A DNA stretch of 64,000 nucleotides from CALAGB01 sp963789565 (lineage in GTDB: Bacteria; Chloroflexota; Chloroflexia; Thermomicrobiales; Thermomicrobiaceae): positions 186,001 to 250,000 of the forward strand of contig CAWBKX010000002.1 in the NCBI GenBank assembly GCA_963789565.1, given 5' to 3'. Positions 52,974-61,905 of the stretch are shown piece by piece. The position numbers and the translations under genes were made by a program. The notes under the pieces were generated by a model. That model had not been told where the DNA came from, searched no databases, and saw only the letters and a program-made list of their open reading frames with translations. Positions within the stretch are counted from its first letter, which is position 1, and each line of letters begins with the position of its first letter.

Positions 52974-53015
52974 TCCGCTTCGGGTGGGAATGTGCGAGTG
53001 GACGTCGACTCGCGG

Positions 53016-53771
53016 CTACAGCCCGAGGGTTTTGATCCCGGCCATGGCGCCTGAACGAATGAACCCGGCATCGCTGCCGCACGTGATGTAACGGAAACCG
53101 CGTTCGGATAGCGATAGGGCTTCATCGAAGCTCGACCCGGCATACCCGGGTATCGTACCGGTGTTTCGGCATGCTTCCAGGACCTTCTCGGTAGCTTTGA
53201 AGTGTCGATCGTCGTCGAATCGTTGCTGAGGATGGATTCCAATTGAAAGCGCCAAATCAGCGGGACCGACCCAGCATCCGTCGATTCCCGGGACCGAGAG
53301 GATCGCCTCGGCGTTCTCGACCGCGGTCACGCTCTCAATCTGAACGGCGACGAACACCTGATCGTTGATTTCTTCGGAGTAATTGTCTCCCAGTGCGGAG
53401 GCTCGCCCCCAACCCCACGAGCGTTTACCCTGTGGCGGGAAGTGGCACGCCTCTGACGCCGCGATTGCGTCTTCGCGAGTGTCGATCATCGGAACGACCA
53501 TACCCATCACGCCCTCGTCGAGCAGGCGCCCCATCATCGTGAAGTCGTTGCGAGCCACACGAGCCATGGGAATGGCGTTACCGGCCGCCGTGGCGATGAG
53601 GCTGCTGATGACAGAATCGGGCCCGAACGATCCATGCTGAGTGTCAAGGAGCAAGAAGTCGATGCCGCATGATGCCAGAATCTCGGCCGCCAGTGGCGAT
53701 CCGATTCCAAGCGAATAACCGAAGGCCGTCTGGCCTGACAGCATCTTTGCTTTGGCGGTGTTTGCGCGCAT
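53016..53771 (-). CDS. HpaI/HpcH-family class II aldolase
   Basis: A 251-residue metal-dependent aldolase of the kind that splits 2-keto-3-deoxy sugar acids or 4-hydroxy-2-ketoheptanedioate into pyruvate and an aldehyde. FLLLDTQHGSFG carries the catalytic His, VAVQIESVTAVENAE the metal Glu, and CWVGPADLALSIG the metal Asp. It is the last gene of the operon, 48 bases after the FAH gene. The operon context favours a sugar-acid substrate; related family members are KDR/KDF aldolases. Confidence 0.9.
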   Translation of the reverse strand: MRANTAKAKMLSGQTAFGYSLGIGSPLAAEILASCGIDFLLLDTQHGSFGPDSVISSLIATAAGNAIPMARVARNDFTMMGRLLDEGVMGMVVPMIDTREDAIAASEACHFPPQGKRSWGWGRASALGDNYSEEINDQVFVAVQIESVTAVENAEAILSVPGIDGCWVGPADLALSIGIHPQQRFDDDRHFKATEKVLEACRNTGTIPGYAGSSFDEALSLSERGFRYITCGSDAGFIRSGAMAGIKTLGL

Positions 53772-53819
53772 GATCCTTCTCCATCCATTCGAGTTGATGT
53801 CAATTCATCCGGACGATTC

Positions 53820-54752
53820 TTACGCTTTCGAGCGCTCCTGCTCAACTGGGTTTCTCAATGTTCCGATGCCGTCGATTGACGCCTCGATCACGTCACCGGG
53901 TTGCAAGAACCGCCCTGTCGTCGAACCAACCCCGGCCGGCGTGCCGGTCGCGATGATGTCACCTGGTTCGAGGGTCGTCAGTTGTGAGAAGAAAGAGACC
54001 GTTTCGAAGCAGTCGTAAATCATCTGACCCGTATTCGTGTTCTGGCGTTGCTCCCCGTTGAGGGAGAGGGTGAGCGTCAGATTGTGAGGATCGCCGATGT
54101 CGTCGGACGTCACGATGGCCGGTCCGAAAGCCGCGAACGTGTCGAACCATTTTCCGGCCAACCAGTCGAAAAACCGATCTCCCTCACGCTCTCCACGACC
54201 CTCAGCGATAATGAGAGACCGGCCGGAAATGTCGTTGAAGACGCTGTAGCCCATGATGTACTGCTCGGCCTGGTCAGGCGAGACATCCTTGGCGGTTCTC
54301 CCGATGACGATGGCCAACTCCCCTTCGTAGTCGAGCCGATTGCTGAGCGTGGGGAAGCGAATTGGTGCATCCGGGCCGATCACCGAGTTCGATGGCTTGA
54401 TGAATGGACGAATGGTCGTGCTCGATTTTGCCAGAGCCTTGCCGCCGCCTTCCTCGATGTGATCGACATAATTCCCGGCAACTGCCAGAACCTTGCGCGG
54501 GCGGGGGAGCGGAGCGAGGAGTCGCACGCTGCTGGCTGAGACGGTCGGGAATCCCGCAAGCTGTGCTCGATGGAGGACTGTAGCTGCCAGTTCGAGTCCT
54601 GTCTGTCCAAGGTCGAGCAGGTCCAGCACGTTGGCAGGCGCGACGAGCCCCAATCCGCTCGCGGCGCCCTCGAGATCGAGGATCTGATCGTCGTCGATCA
54701 GGATTCCGGCTCTCGCTCCTGCGGCGGGTGCGAGGTAGGTAACAAGCTTCAC
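53820..54752 (-). CDS. Fumarylacetoacetate hydrolase (FAH) family enzyme
   Basis: A 310-residue FAH-fold enzyme. The core starts near residue 90 (KVLAVAGNYVDHIEEG); the metal site includes LDYEGELAIVIGR and NDISGR, and LEPGDIIATGTPAGVG ends the fold. Family members hydrolyse C-C bonds of diketo acids or dehydrate 2-keto-3-deoxy sugar acids. The GTG at 54752 has AGAGGTGAT upstream and is preferred to a start 49 codons earlier inside the neighbour. It works just before the aldolase. Confidence 0.9.
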   Translation of the reverse strand: MKLVTYLAPAAGARAGILIDDDQILDLEGAASGLGLVAPANVLDLLDLGQTGLELAATVLHRAQLAGFPTVSASSVRLLAPLPRPRKVLAVAGNYVDHIEEGGGKALAKSSTTIRPFIKPSNSVIGPDAPIRFPTLSNRLDYEGELAIVIGRTAKDVSPDQAEQYIMGYSVFNDISGRSLIIAEGRGEREGDRFFDWLAGKWFDTFAAFGPAIVTSDDIGDPHNLTLTLSLNGEQRQNTNTGQMIYDCFETVSFFSQLTTLEPGDIIATGTPAGVGSTTGRFLQPGDVIEASIDGIGTLRNPVEQERSKA

Positions 54753-54765
54753 TCGATCACCTCTT

Positions 54766-55812
54766 TCATTGTTCGACCGTTTCCACATTGCCGGTCGACA
54801 TAGATCTATAGGCCGCTTCGATGACCGCGATGAGCGCTCGCCCATCGCGCGCGGTTCGCGTGGGCTCACGCCCGTCTTCGATACAGTTGAGAAATTCATT
54901 CACCAGCGGCTGCATCATCGCTTCGCCGCCGGAGCGCGTCAGCCTTGATCGACTCGCAACGTTGTTGCTCAGGACGTTGAGCACGGGTTTGTTCTCGTCG
55001 GAATAGAGTGAGCCAGCGGAGCCATGGACCCGCAACGTATAGTCCCCTCCAGTCGGATGATTCGGCGTCTGAGTGCGACCAACCGTCGCGGTGACCGTTA
55101 CTCCGCGTTCCAGTTTCATGAACGCGACGCCAAAGTCTTCGACTCCGTGCTGACGGTGCGGTTCGAAGAAATAGTTACCGGCGCTAACAAAAATTTCGCG
55201 CACGTCGAGGCCCGTCAGATATCGCGCTTCGTCAACTGGATATCCCAGAAAGTTCATCAACTCGCCGCCGCCGCTGAGGCTCGTGTCCACGACGAGCTGG
55301 AAGTCCTCGACGGCACCAGACGTGAGGCCACCTGCCGACAGATACGTGATGTCGAGCCCGTACGGCAGACCGATGTCTCCGCGATCGATGGATTTGCGAG
55401 CAGCGGCGATAGTCGGCGAAAAGAGTCTGTGCACATAGGTCAATGTGATGCCCGCAATATCGACGGCTTTCACGATCTCGTCCGCATCTCGGAGCGTGGT
55501 AGCGATGGGTTTGTCCACCCAGACGTGCTTTCCCGCGCGCACAGATTTCAAAGTTAGGGCGGCATGCCGTGTCGGTTCGCTGCAGATGCTGACGATGTCT
55601 ACGTCCGCGCGAGCAAGGGCTGAATCGACGTCGGTGAAGAATGGGATGTCAAACTCTGCCGCGAACGACTCGTTTGCCTGGCGCATCCATGCGGGCAGGT
55701 CTGGGTCATCCGCCAATCCGACGATATTAATGGCCGCTCGGGTTCGAAAGAGCGGTGCATAGGAACGCTGATGGCGAACTGAGCTAAGCAGGAGCAATCC
55801 ACGTTGAGTCAT
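54766..55812 (-). CDS. Gfo/Idh/MocA family dehydrogenase (second copy)
   Basis: A 348-residue NAD(P)-dependent enzyme. Its N-terminus reads LLLSSVRHQRSYAP, so the Rossmann glycines are replaced, unusual for the family, while the later VWVDKPIATT keeps the catalytic-loop lysine. It overlaps the upstream paralogue by 4 bases. It may oxidise a different hydroxyl of the same substrate, or act in a complex with the first. The changed nucleotide motif raises the chance of altered cofactor use. Confidence 0.85.
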   Translation of the reverse strand: MTQRGLLLLSSVRHQRSYAPLFRTRAAINIVGLADDPDLPAWMRQANESFAAEFDIPFFTDVDSALARADVDIVSICSEPTRHAALTLKSVRAGKHVWVDKPIATTLRDADEIVKAVDIAGITLTYVHRLFSPTIAAARKSIDRGDIGLPYGLDITYLSAGGLTSGAVEDFQLVVDTSLSGGGELMNFLGYPVDEARYLTGLDVREIFVSAGNYFFEPHRQHGVEDFGVAFMKLERGVTVTATVGRTQTPNHPTGGDYTLRVHGSAGSLYSDENKPVLNVLSNNVASRSRLTRSGGEAMMQPLVNEFLNCIEDGREPTRTARDGRALIAVIEAAYRSMSTGNVETVEQ

Positions 55813-56831
55813 CGGGCGCTCCCTCCGTCTCGCGCGCCAGTAACGCGCACTGCGCGCCCGGTCTTCACCGACTCCGTCGCAGCGATGGCGACGGCGAGCG
55901 CGTTCCAGGCTTGTGCGCGTGTGACGATGGGGTCCACTTTACCGGTACACACGTCGGCGAAATGCAAGATCTCCCGTTCCAACCGCTTGCTCGCAGCGGC
56001 AAAGGCGGTCCGCGGTCCCGACTGACCGAGATACGCCCCGTCATCTTTGGACTCCCACTGGATTTGGCCCTCAGTCCCGATCACGCGCAGCGCGAGGTAA
56101 GCGGAACCTGCCTCCGCCAGCGTCGACTGACTCTCGAGTAACGCGTTGGAGCCATCGCCACAGCGGATGCCGATTTGCATGAAGTCGTGCACATCGAGAC
56201 CCGGAGCAGCTACGTTGCTTCCCATGGCAAAGACTTGATCGGGGACGTCGTCGAGGATCCAGAGTGCTAGATCGATGCTGTGAATCGCCAGATGCAGCGC
56301 CATGCCGCCGGAAAGCACGGAACTTGTTTGCCAACCTCTCCAACCACCGGGCCAGCGTCTGGACGTATTCGAAACCCAATTGATGTAGACAGGATCGCCG
56401 ATGTTGCCCTCGACGCAGGCGTCGCGCGCCGATTTCACGACATCATCGAATCGCATTGTTTGACCGACCATCAGCGTCACTCCGGCGTCATCACACGCTG
56501 ACTCAATGGCAGCTAGGTCGTCGAGCGAGAGTGCGGCCGGCTTTTCGAGCAATACGTGCTTGCCCGCCGCGGCAGACGTTCGCGCCGTCGTCACATGATC
56601 CATCGTGGGTGTCGCAACGATTATCCCGTCGACGTCGTCTCGTACCACGAGAGACTCGACGGTCTGGACTGATTGCGCCTCGAACTTCCTTGCCAGTGCG
56701 TCCGCTCGCGACGGATCGCGATCTGAGACTGCAACGAGCTCGACAGAAGCCGTCTTTGCGAGCGCTTCGGCATGTTCTTCGCCCATAGCGCCGCATCCGA
56801 CAATCCCGATTCGAAATGGGTCACTGGTCAT
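55809..56831 (-). CDS. Gfo/Idh/MocA family dehydrogenase (first copy)
   Basis: A 340-residue enzyme with an intact IGIVGCGAMGEEHAE nucleotide-binding start, the LLEKPAALS catalytic motif and VGQTMRFDD further on. It oxidises a sugar or cyclitol hydroxyl with NAD(P). It lies 42 bases after the transporter permease and overlaps the second dehydrogenase by 4. It likely performs the first oxidation of the imported substrate. Confidence 0.92.
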   Translation of the reverse strand: MTSDPFRIGIVGCGAMGEEHAEALAKTASVELVAVSDRDPSRADALARKFEAQSVQTVESLVVRDDVDGIIVATPTMDHVTTARTSAAAGKHVLLEKPAALSLDDLAAIESACDDAGVTLMVGQTMRFDDVVKSARDACVEGNIGDPVYINWVSNTSRRWPGGWRGWQTSSVLSGGMALHLAIHSIDLALWILDDVPDQVFAMGSNVAAPGLDVHDFMQIGIRCGDGSNALLESQSTLAEAGSAYLALRVIGTEGQIQWESKDDGAYLGQSGPRTAFAAASKRLEREILHFADVCTGKVDPIVTRAQAWNALAVAIAATESVKTGRAVRVTGARDGGSAR

Positions 56832-56873
56832 CTCATCCGGTCTCCTCCACGCGTCTGTCGATCGGATCTCGCT

Positions 56874-57809
56874 CTAGCGTGCGCCTCGTGCGGCCCGATT
56901 GCGCCGTGGATCGATGGCGTCCTGCAAGCCGTCGGCGAAAAAGTTCATCCCGATCACGGCGATGGTGATCGCCAGTCCGGGAAAGATGGCGTAGGTCGAC
57001 GATCGCGCCAGATACCCCTGCGCCGCGCTCAACATGTTGCCCCAGGAGGCGTTTGGCGGTTGGCTTCCGAGACCGAGGAAGCTGAGCGACGCCTCTACGA
57101 GAATCGCCTCGGGGACGGCAATTGCCATGAGGATGATGGCGGGCATGATGGTATTGGGCAACAGGTGCGACCACATGATGCGGACGCGGGAGCAGCCGAT
57201 GGCGCGTGCGGCCTCGACGAAGTCTCGTCCTTTGGTGGCGAACGTGGCGGCACGCACGACTCGCGCAAAGACCGGCATGTTGATCACGGCAATCGCTAAC
57301 ACGGCATTGACCCATCCGGGTCCGAGGATGCTCACGATACCGATCGCCAGAAAGATCGCGGGAAACGCCAGGAGAGCATCCCAGATACGCATCGTTATGG
57401 AGTCAACAGCGCCGCCGAGATATCCGGCCGAGATTCCGCTGATGGTCCCGACCGTCCCAGCCATGGCCACGGCGAGCAGCCCGGCCACGACCGCGACTCG
57501 GGTCCCGGCGATCACGCGGCTGAAGATGTCGCGGCCCAGCTCGTCGGTGCCGAACCAGTAGGTGCTGGATGGCGGCGCCAGTTGGTCGATGACGTGGATC
57601 TCGTTGGGATTGTAGGGCGTGAAGAGGGACCCAAAGATTGCGACCAGAATCAGCGCGACCAAAATGATGAGTCCGAACATGCCCTTGCGGTTGCGCATGA
57701 GTCGTCGAACGACCGCGAATCGTTCAGATTCGGCCAGGCTCCCGATCGTCGTAGTGCGCGCGCTGTTCCCGGTCTTGTCAGTGCTGTTTTCTTGTAATGA
57801 AAACGACAT
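56874..57809 (-). CDS. Oligopeptide/dipeptide-type ABC permease (DppC/OppC)
   Basis: A 311-residue permease with six membrane helices. The DppC-type N-terminal extension ends before MFGLIILVALILVAIFG, and the EAA loop is ARAIGCSRVRIMWSHLLPNTI. It forms the channel with the DppB partner 27 bases upstream. Family members carry peptides but also oligosaccharides and other solutes. No ATPase genes (DppD/F) are in the operon, so they must be borrowed. Confidence 0.92.
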   Translation of the reverse strand: MSFSLQENSTDKTGNSARTTTIGSLAESERFAVVRRLMRNRKGMFGLIILVALILVAIFGSLFTPYNPNEIHVIDQLAPPSSTYWFGTDELGRDIFSRVIAGTRVAVVAGLLAVAMAGTVGTISGISAGYLGGAVDSITMRIWDALLAFPAIFLAIGIVSILGPGWVNAVLAIAVINMPVFARVVRAATFATKGRDFVEAARAIGCSRVRIMWSHLLPNTIMPAIILMAIAVPEAILVEASLSFLGLGSQPPNASWGNMLSAAQGYLARSSTYAIFPGLAITIAVIGMNFFADGLQDAIDPRRNRAARGAR

Positions 57810-57835
57810 CTAGACTCCCGATCCGAAGGAGTTCA

Positions 57836-58789
57836 TCATCGCGCACCTTCAAACTTGATAGCCGGATCGAGATAGGCATACGAGATATCGACGATGATGT
57901 TGGTCGCGAGAAAGATGATAACGACGAGCATCAACGTCGCTTGAACGACCGGGTAGTCGCGATTCAGGATCGAGGTCACGATGAGGCGGCCGATTCCGGG
58001 ATAGGCAAAGACTGCCTCGGTGACCACGGCGCCGCCCAGAAGTCGCCCGAACTGGATCCCAACCGCGGTAACAACGGGGAGCAGTGCGTTGCGCAACGCA
58101 TGATGAAATACGACGTTGCGCTCCATCAGACCTTTCGAACGGGCGGTCCGAACGTAGTCCATGCTGAGGACGTCGATCATCGATGAGCGCACAAACCGAG
58201 AGAAGACCGACAGGTTCGAGAGCGCGATCGTGATGACTGGCATCACCAGGTACTTCATGTTTGACGGCTGAAGTGAGCTCCCCTGACCGATTCCAGACGG
58301 TGGCAGCCAGTGAACACGCACGCTGAACAGCAGAATCAGCAGGATTCCCAACCAGAAGCTAGGGATCGCTAATCCAATGGAATTCAGTCCGGTGATGGCC
58401 AGATCACCAAAGCGATTCTGGCGGATCGCCGCGTAGATTCCCATCGGGAACCCGATGCCGATTGAAAACGCCAGGGAGACCAGCGCCAATCTCAGCGTGT
58501 TGGGGAACGCCTGGCCCACCAGCGTCGTGACCGGTCGATCGCTCTCCTGCGAGCGGCCCAAATTGAAGTGGAGTGTATCGGAGAGCCAGATGCCGTAGCG
58601 CACCGGAATTGGCTTGTCCAATCCCAGCCGAGCCCGTTCCGCCGCCACCTGTGCGTCCGTTGCCTCATTGCCCAACATCATCCGGGCGGGATCGCCCGGG
58701 GCGAGCGAGATGATCGCGAAAACGACGAGAGACGCCAGAAAGATGGTCGGCACGAGCAGCAGAATTCTCCGAAGCAGGAACCGTTGCAT
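57836..58789 (-). CDS. Oligopeptide/dipeptide-type ABC permease (DppB/OppB)
   Basis: A 317-residue permease of six helices. It starts RFLLRRILLLVPTIFLASLVVFAI and has ARMMLGNEATDAQV and the EAA loop YVRTARSKGLMERNVVFHHALRNALLP. It follows the binding protein gene after a 102-base gap that holds a perfect stem-loop. It is the partner of the next permease. Confidence 0.93.
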   Translation of the reverse strand: MQRFLLRRILLLVPTIFLASLVVFAIISLAPGDPARMMLGNEATDAQVAAERARLGLDKPIPVRYGIWLSDTLHFNLGRSQESDRPVTTLVGQAFPNTLRLALVSLAFSIGIGFPMGIYAAIRQNRFGDLAITGLNSIGLAIPSFWLGILLILLFSVRVHWLPPSGIGQGSSLQPSNMKYLVMPVITIALSNLSVFSRFVRSSMIDVLSMDYVRTARSKGLMERNVVFHHALRNALLPVVTAVGIQFGRLLGGAVVTEAVFAYPGIGRLIVTSILNRDYPVVQATLMLVVIIFLATNIIVDISYAYLDPAIKFEGAR

Positions 58790-58812
58790 TACTCACCCTC
58801 GGGATGGCGGCG

Positions 58813-58845
58813 GGCTCTCCGACGACGTGGAAACGCCGGAGAGCC
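58813..58845 (-). promoter_or_regulatory. Intercistronic stem-loop between binding protein and permease
   Basis: A 9-bp perfect stem, GGCTCTCCG/CGGAGAGCC (58813-58821, 58837-58845), lies after the binding protein gene, without a T-run. Such hairpins in ABC importer operons protect the upstream mRNA so that the binding protein is made in excess. This role is inferred from other systems. Confidence 0.5.
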
Positions 58846-58891
58846 TCGTTCCGCGTTCAGGCCTTGCGGTCGACCGCGTATCCGCCGCTGG

Positions 58892-60619
58892 CTACTTGTT
58901 GAGCCAGGCGGTATCGATGAAGAGGTTTCCGCTCAGATCGTAGTGCACGCCCTCGACGCTCGTATTGAACGCCCATACGCGCGGGTTCGTCGCCACCTGA
59001 ATGACGTGGCACGAATCGACCACGATCTGGTTGGTCTGCTGGTAAATATCTTTGCGCTTCGCCTCGTCCGTCTCGACGGCCCCTTGCGCCACGAGCTGCT
59101 CAAGTTGGTCATTCTTGTAGCCGAACTTGTTGGAGTCCCCGCCCCGATAGTTCGTCTGGGTGCTCCAGAAGATGGCCGGATCGCGAGTGGTGCGTGCGTT
59201 GAGCCATGGGTGCACGTCGTTGCCCAGAAGGTGCGCATCGCCGCCGATATCGTAGAACTTGGCGATTTCGACTTCGTTCACCGTAAGTTTGACGCCAATT
59301 TTCGCCAGGTCCGACTGCCAGATCAGACTGAAGAGCTTCATCTGCGGCCAGGTCGGGGTCACGTTGGTCGTCATTGACAGGTCAGTGACACCCGCCTGCT
59401 GCAGGAGTTGCTTGGCTTTGTCCAGGTCGAACGTGTGCGCCATGACCAGATCTTGACGATAGGCGAGCGATGCCGGGTCGTAGAACGGAGACGTGATCGG
59501 GTCGGAGACGCCGAAGAACGCGCTCTTGATCATGCCTTCTCGGTCGAGCGAATACGACAGCGCCTGCCGAACCTCTTGCTTATCGAACGGCGGCTTCATG
59601 ACATTGACGAGCATGTTGAAGATCGATCCAGCGCTGCCAATGATGTCTACCCGGTACTTGCTGTCTGCCTTCAGGGGATCGACGTCGCTCATGCTCGTCA
59701 CCTGAATGCCGTCGATGGTGCCCGACTGCAGGTTCGGCATCAAGGTTTCGGCCTTCTCCAGGCGTTTGAACATGAATTCGTCGAGCAGCGGCTCACCGTC
59801 ACGGTAGAAGTCGCTGAATTTGTCCAGTTGGACGTACTGATTCTGGACCCATTTCTTGATGATGAACGGTCCGGTGGCGACTGGCGGTTTTTTGGTGAAC
59901 GACACGTCGGTCGGATCATCGATGCGGATGGCGAACCAGTAGTCGAGGATGTCGGCGAAGTACGGAACTGGATTGCCGAATGTGAATTTCAGCGTGTACT
60001 GGTCCGTGGCTTCGACGTTGGTGATCGGTGCCAGTAATCCCTGCATCTTTTTGATAGTGGCGTTCTGCAGCAGAGTGTCGTCCTTCGTGTACTTGTACAT
60101 GGTCACGAAGTCGTCGGCCGTGCACGGTTTGCCGTCCTGCCACTTGGCGTTCTGCTGCATCTTGACCGTGTACGAGAGCCCATCCTGCGCCATCTCCCAC
60201 GTCTCGGCCAGGTCCGCGACAACCTTGCCGTCGCCGTCCTTGTAGGTGAGTCGCGAGAATGCCTGGTTGTATACGCCCATATTCGTCGCCGAAACGGTCC
60301 ACGGATTGAAGTCGTTGAAGGAACCGCTCTCGGCGTAGTTCAGCGTTCCACCGGCCTTGCCAGCCACTGACGTTCCGGTCGCCGCCGCTTCTGTCGACGT
60401 TGAGGTTGCAACCGCGGCTGGAGTGCTGCTCGAACCAGTCGCCGGCGATGCTGAAGTTGTGGCTGTGCTCCCACCAGACGACGCTGTTGTTGGCGCGGTC
60501 GTCGGTGTGGATGATTTTCCGCCGCATGCGGCAAGGATCGCGCCGGCCGCGGCAAACGAAGACAGACTGATGAAATGACGTCGTGAAAACCGTGTGTTCC
60601 CGATATGTACGTCCCGCAC
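58892..60619 (-). CDS. Family 5 ABC substrate-binding lipoprotein
   Basis: A 575-residue solute receptor. The N-terminus has a twin-arginine signal (SRRHFISL) and a lipobox (ILAAC), so it is exported folded and anchored as a lipoprotein. A Ser/Thr/Ala-rich linker follows at about residues 34-90, then the SBP_bac_5 domain, with LTYKDGDGKVVADLAETWEM and YTVKMQQNAKWQDGKP. It lies 6 bases after the GntR gene on its strand. Family members bind peptides, nickel or sugars; the ligand is unknown. Confidence 0.93.
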   Translation of the reverse strand: MRDVHIGNTRFSRRHFISLSSFAAAGAILAACGGKSSTPTTAPTTASSGGSTATTSASPATGSSSTPAAVATSTSTEAAATGTSVAGKAGGTLNYAESGSFNDFNPWTVSATNMGVYNQAFSRLTYKDGDGKVVADLAETWEMAQDGLSYTVKMQQNAKWQDGKPCTADDFVTMYKYTKDDTLLQNATIKKMQGLLAPITNVEATDQYTLKFTFGNPVPYFADILDYWFAIRIDDPTDVSFTKKPPVATGPFIIKKWVQNQYVQLDKFSDFYRDGEPLLDEFMFKRLEKAETLMPNLQSGTIDGIQVTSMSDVDPLKADSKYRVDIIGSAGSIFNMLVNVMKPPFDKQEVRQALSYSLDREGMIKSAFFGVSDPITSPFYDPASLAYRQDLVMAHTFDLDKAKQLLQQAGVTDLSMTTNVTPTWPQMKLFSLIWQSDLAKIGVKLTVNEVEIAKFYDIGGDAHLLGNDVHPWLNARTTRDPAIFWSTQTNYRGGDSNKFGYKNDQLEQLVAQGAVETDEAKRKDIYQQTNQIVVDSCHVIQVATNPRVWAFNTSVEGVHYDLSGNLFIDTAWLNK

Positions 60620-60624
60620 CGTGA

Positions 60625-61362
60625 TTACTCCTCCGCGTGAATTCCGCCACTCAGCGCTGAGTGCACCGGTTCGATTCCGTCCGTCGACAGTGCTGGCTGG
60701 CTTCTCACTGATTCGGCAACGTGATACCTGAAAGCCTCCTCCGCGAGGTCCGAGTCGCCACTCTCCAACGCATCAATGAGATATTGATGGCGCCGACGTT
60801 GATCGTCCGGATCGTGGCGCGCGCCGGGCGTGGATGCCGCCGCCGCGAGCCAGGTGAGCGGGTCAACCGCCGACCACATGCGACCGATGATCGGATTTCC
60901 CGCGATCTCGATCATCACCGCATGAAAGCGCGCGTTGAGAGAGACGGTCTGGATCCACTCCTTGCGGTTGGCAGCTTCGACCATCTCATCAACGATTTCC
61001 TCGAGGCGCAGCCGATCGTCAGGCGTGAATCGCACCGCCGCCTCGCGAGCAGCGTGACCCTCGAGCAGCTGCCGCGCGACGCGGATGTGCTCAATGTCGG
61101 CCACGTCAAGTTGAGCGATGAAGTTGCCGCGTCGGGGCTGGCGCACGATCAGATGATCGGACGCGAGGCGAGCGAATGCTTCTCGCACCGGCGAGCGGCT
61201 GATCCCGAGTCGTTGGGCGATCTCCCATTCGGTGATGCGATCGCCGGGCTTCATATCTCCGCGGTGAACGGCATCCACGATTTCGGCATAGACGACGTTA
61301 TGAAGCGCGCGATCGGGCATCGGCGAGCGTTGAATCGGCTCTCGAAGACCTGCTTGGTCCAC
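60625..61362 (-). CDS. GntR family regulator (FCD subfamily)
   Basis: A 245-residue transcription factor with a winged helix-turn-helix at about residues 17-80 (ITEWEIAQRLGISRSPVREAF) and a helical FCD ligand domain after about residue 90 with the histidines expected for metal binding. FCD regulators of this type sense sugar acids such as galactarate or gluconate. The GTG at 61362 is preferred: GGAAGG lies 6 bases upstream. It is first in the operon and presumably controls it. Confidence 0.92.
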   Translation of the reverse strand: MDQAGLREPIQRSPMPDRALHNVVYAEIVDAVHRGDMKPGDRITEWEIAQRLGISRSPVREAFARLASDHLIVRQPRRGNFIAQLDVADIEHIRVARQLLEGHAAREAAVRFTPDDRLRLEEIVDEMVEAANRKEWIQTVSLNARFHAVMIEIAGNPIIGRMWSAVDPLTWLAAAASTPGARHDPDDQRRRHQYLIDALESGDSDLAEEAFRYHVAESVRSQPALSTDGIEPVHSALSGGIHAEE

Positions 61363-61380
61363 GGTGTACCTTCCAGTCGA

Positions 61381-61430
61381 TTGTCGACAAACGACACTTG
61401 CATCATAGGAGTGGCGGTTTGAGCTGTCAA
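61381..61430 (-). promoter_or_regulatory. Promoter and likely operator of the catabolic operon
   Basis: On the minus strand TTGACA (61425-61430) is followed after exactly 17 bases by TATGAT (61402-61407). This is the best match to the housekeeping consensus in the window. The perfect palindrome TTGTCGACAA (61381-61390) lies about 5 bases past the expected start point, a classic position for autorepression by the GntR protein. It resembles the TTGT-N-ACAA type sites bound by GntR-FCD regulators. Confidence 0.78.
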
Positions 61431-61905
61431 GAGGGGGCGAGGAAGCGGTGTGCGCTGGAATCTCGCTGGCCACGCTTCGCTTACGTGACGGTCGGCGCGC
61501 GGTGCAGGAGTCGCACGGCCAAACGTCAGGTGCGGCACGCACCAGCCACGCTTGGCCCACAACGAGCCCGCGATCGCCTCTGGAGGGATGCATAGAGAAT
61601 GACTCGTTTGGTCGTTGCCGGTGGGGCGACATTTCTGCCGTTCGCGTTGACCATTGGCGGGCCTTGTTGGGCGCCATTCATGGCGCCTCTACCGACTGAA
61701 GTCAGAACAGTGGATCATCATTGTGCAGCGCGCTCTGACCGCGCCTTAGTCGTGGGGTAGCAACATGTTGTGGGACGACGAGTAATGCAAATCGACGAAC
61801 GGATGAACCCGCTGTCGGCGGAGTCTACTGGCGCGCAATCGGGATGACTGCTGTCCGGCGTGTGGGTGCTACGATACACGTGAATGAGAGTCACGGAGGC
61901 GCAAT
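61431..61905. other. Gene-poor stretch between the GntR promoter and the receiver gene
   Basis: No frame here resembles a known protein. A perfect hairpin, GGCGCCA/TGGCGCC (61670-61676, 61681-61687), stands alone without a T-run. Nothing else stands out; the promoter of the receiver gene must lie here but I cannot place it. Confidence 0.4.
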
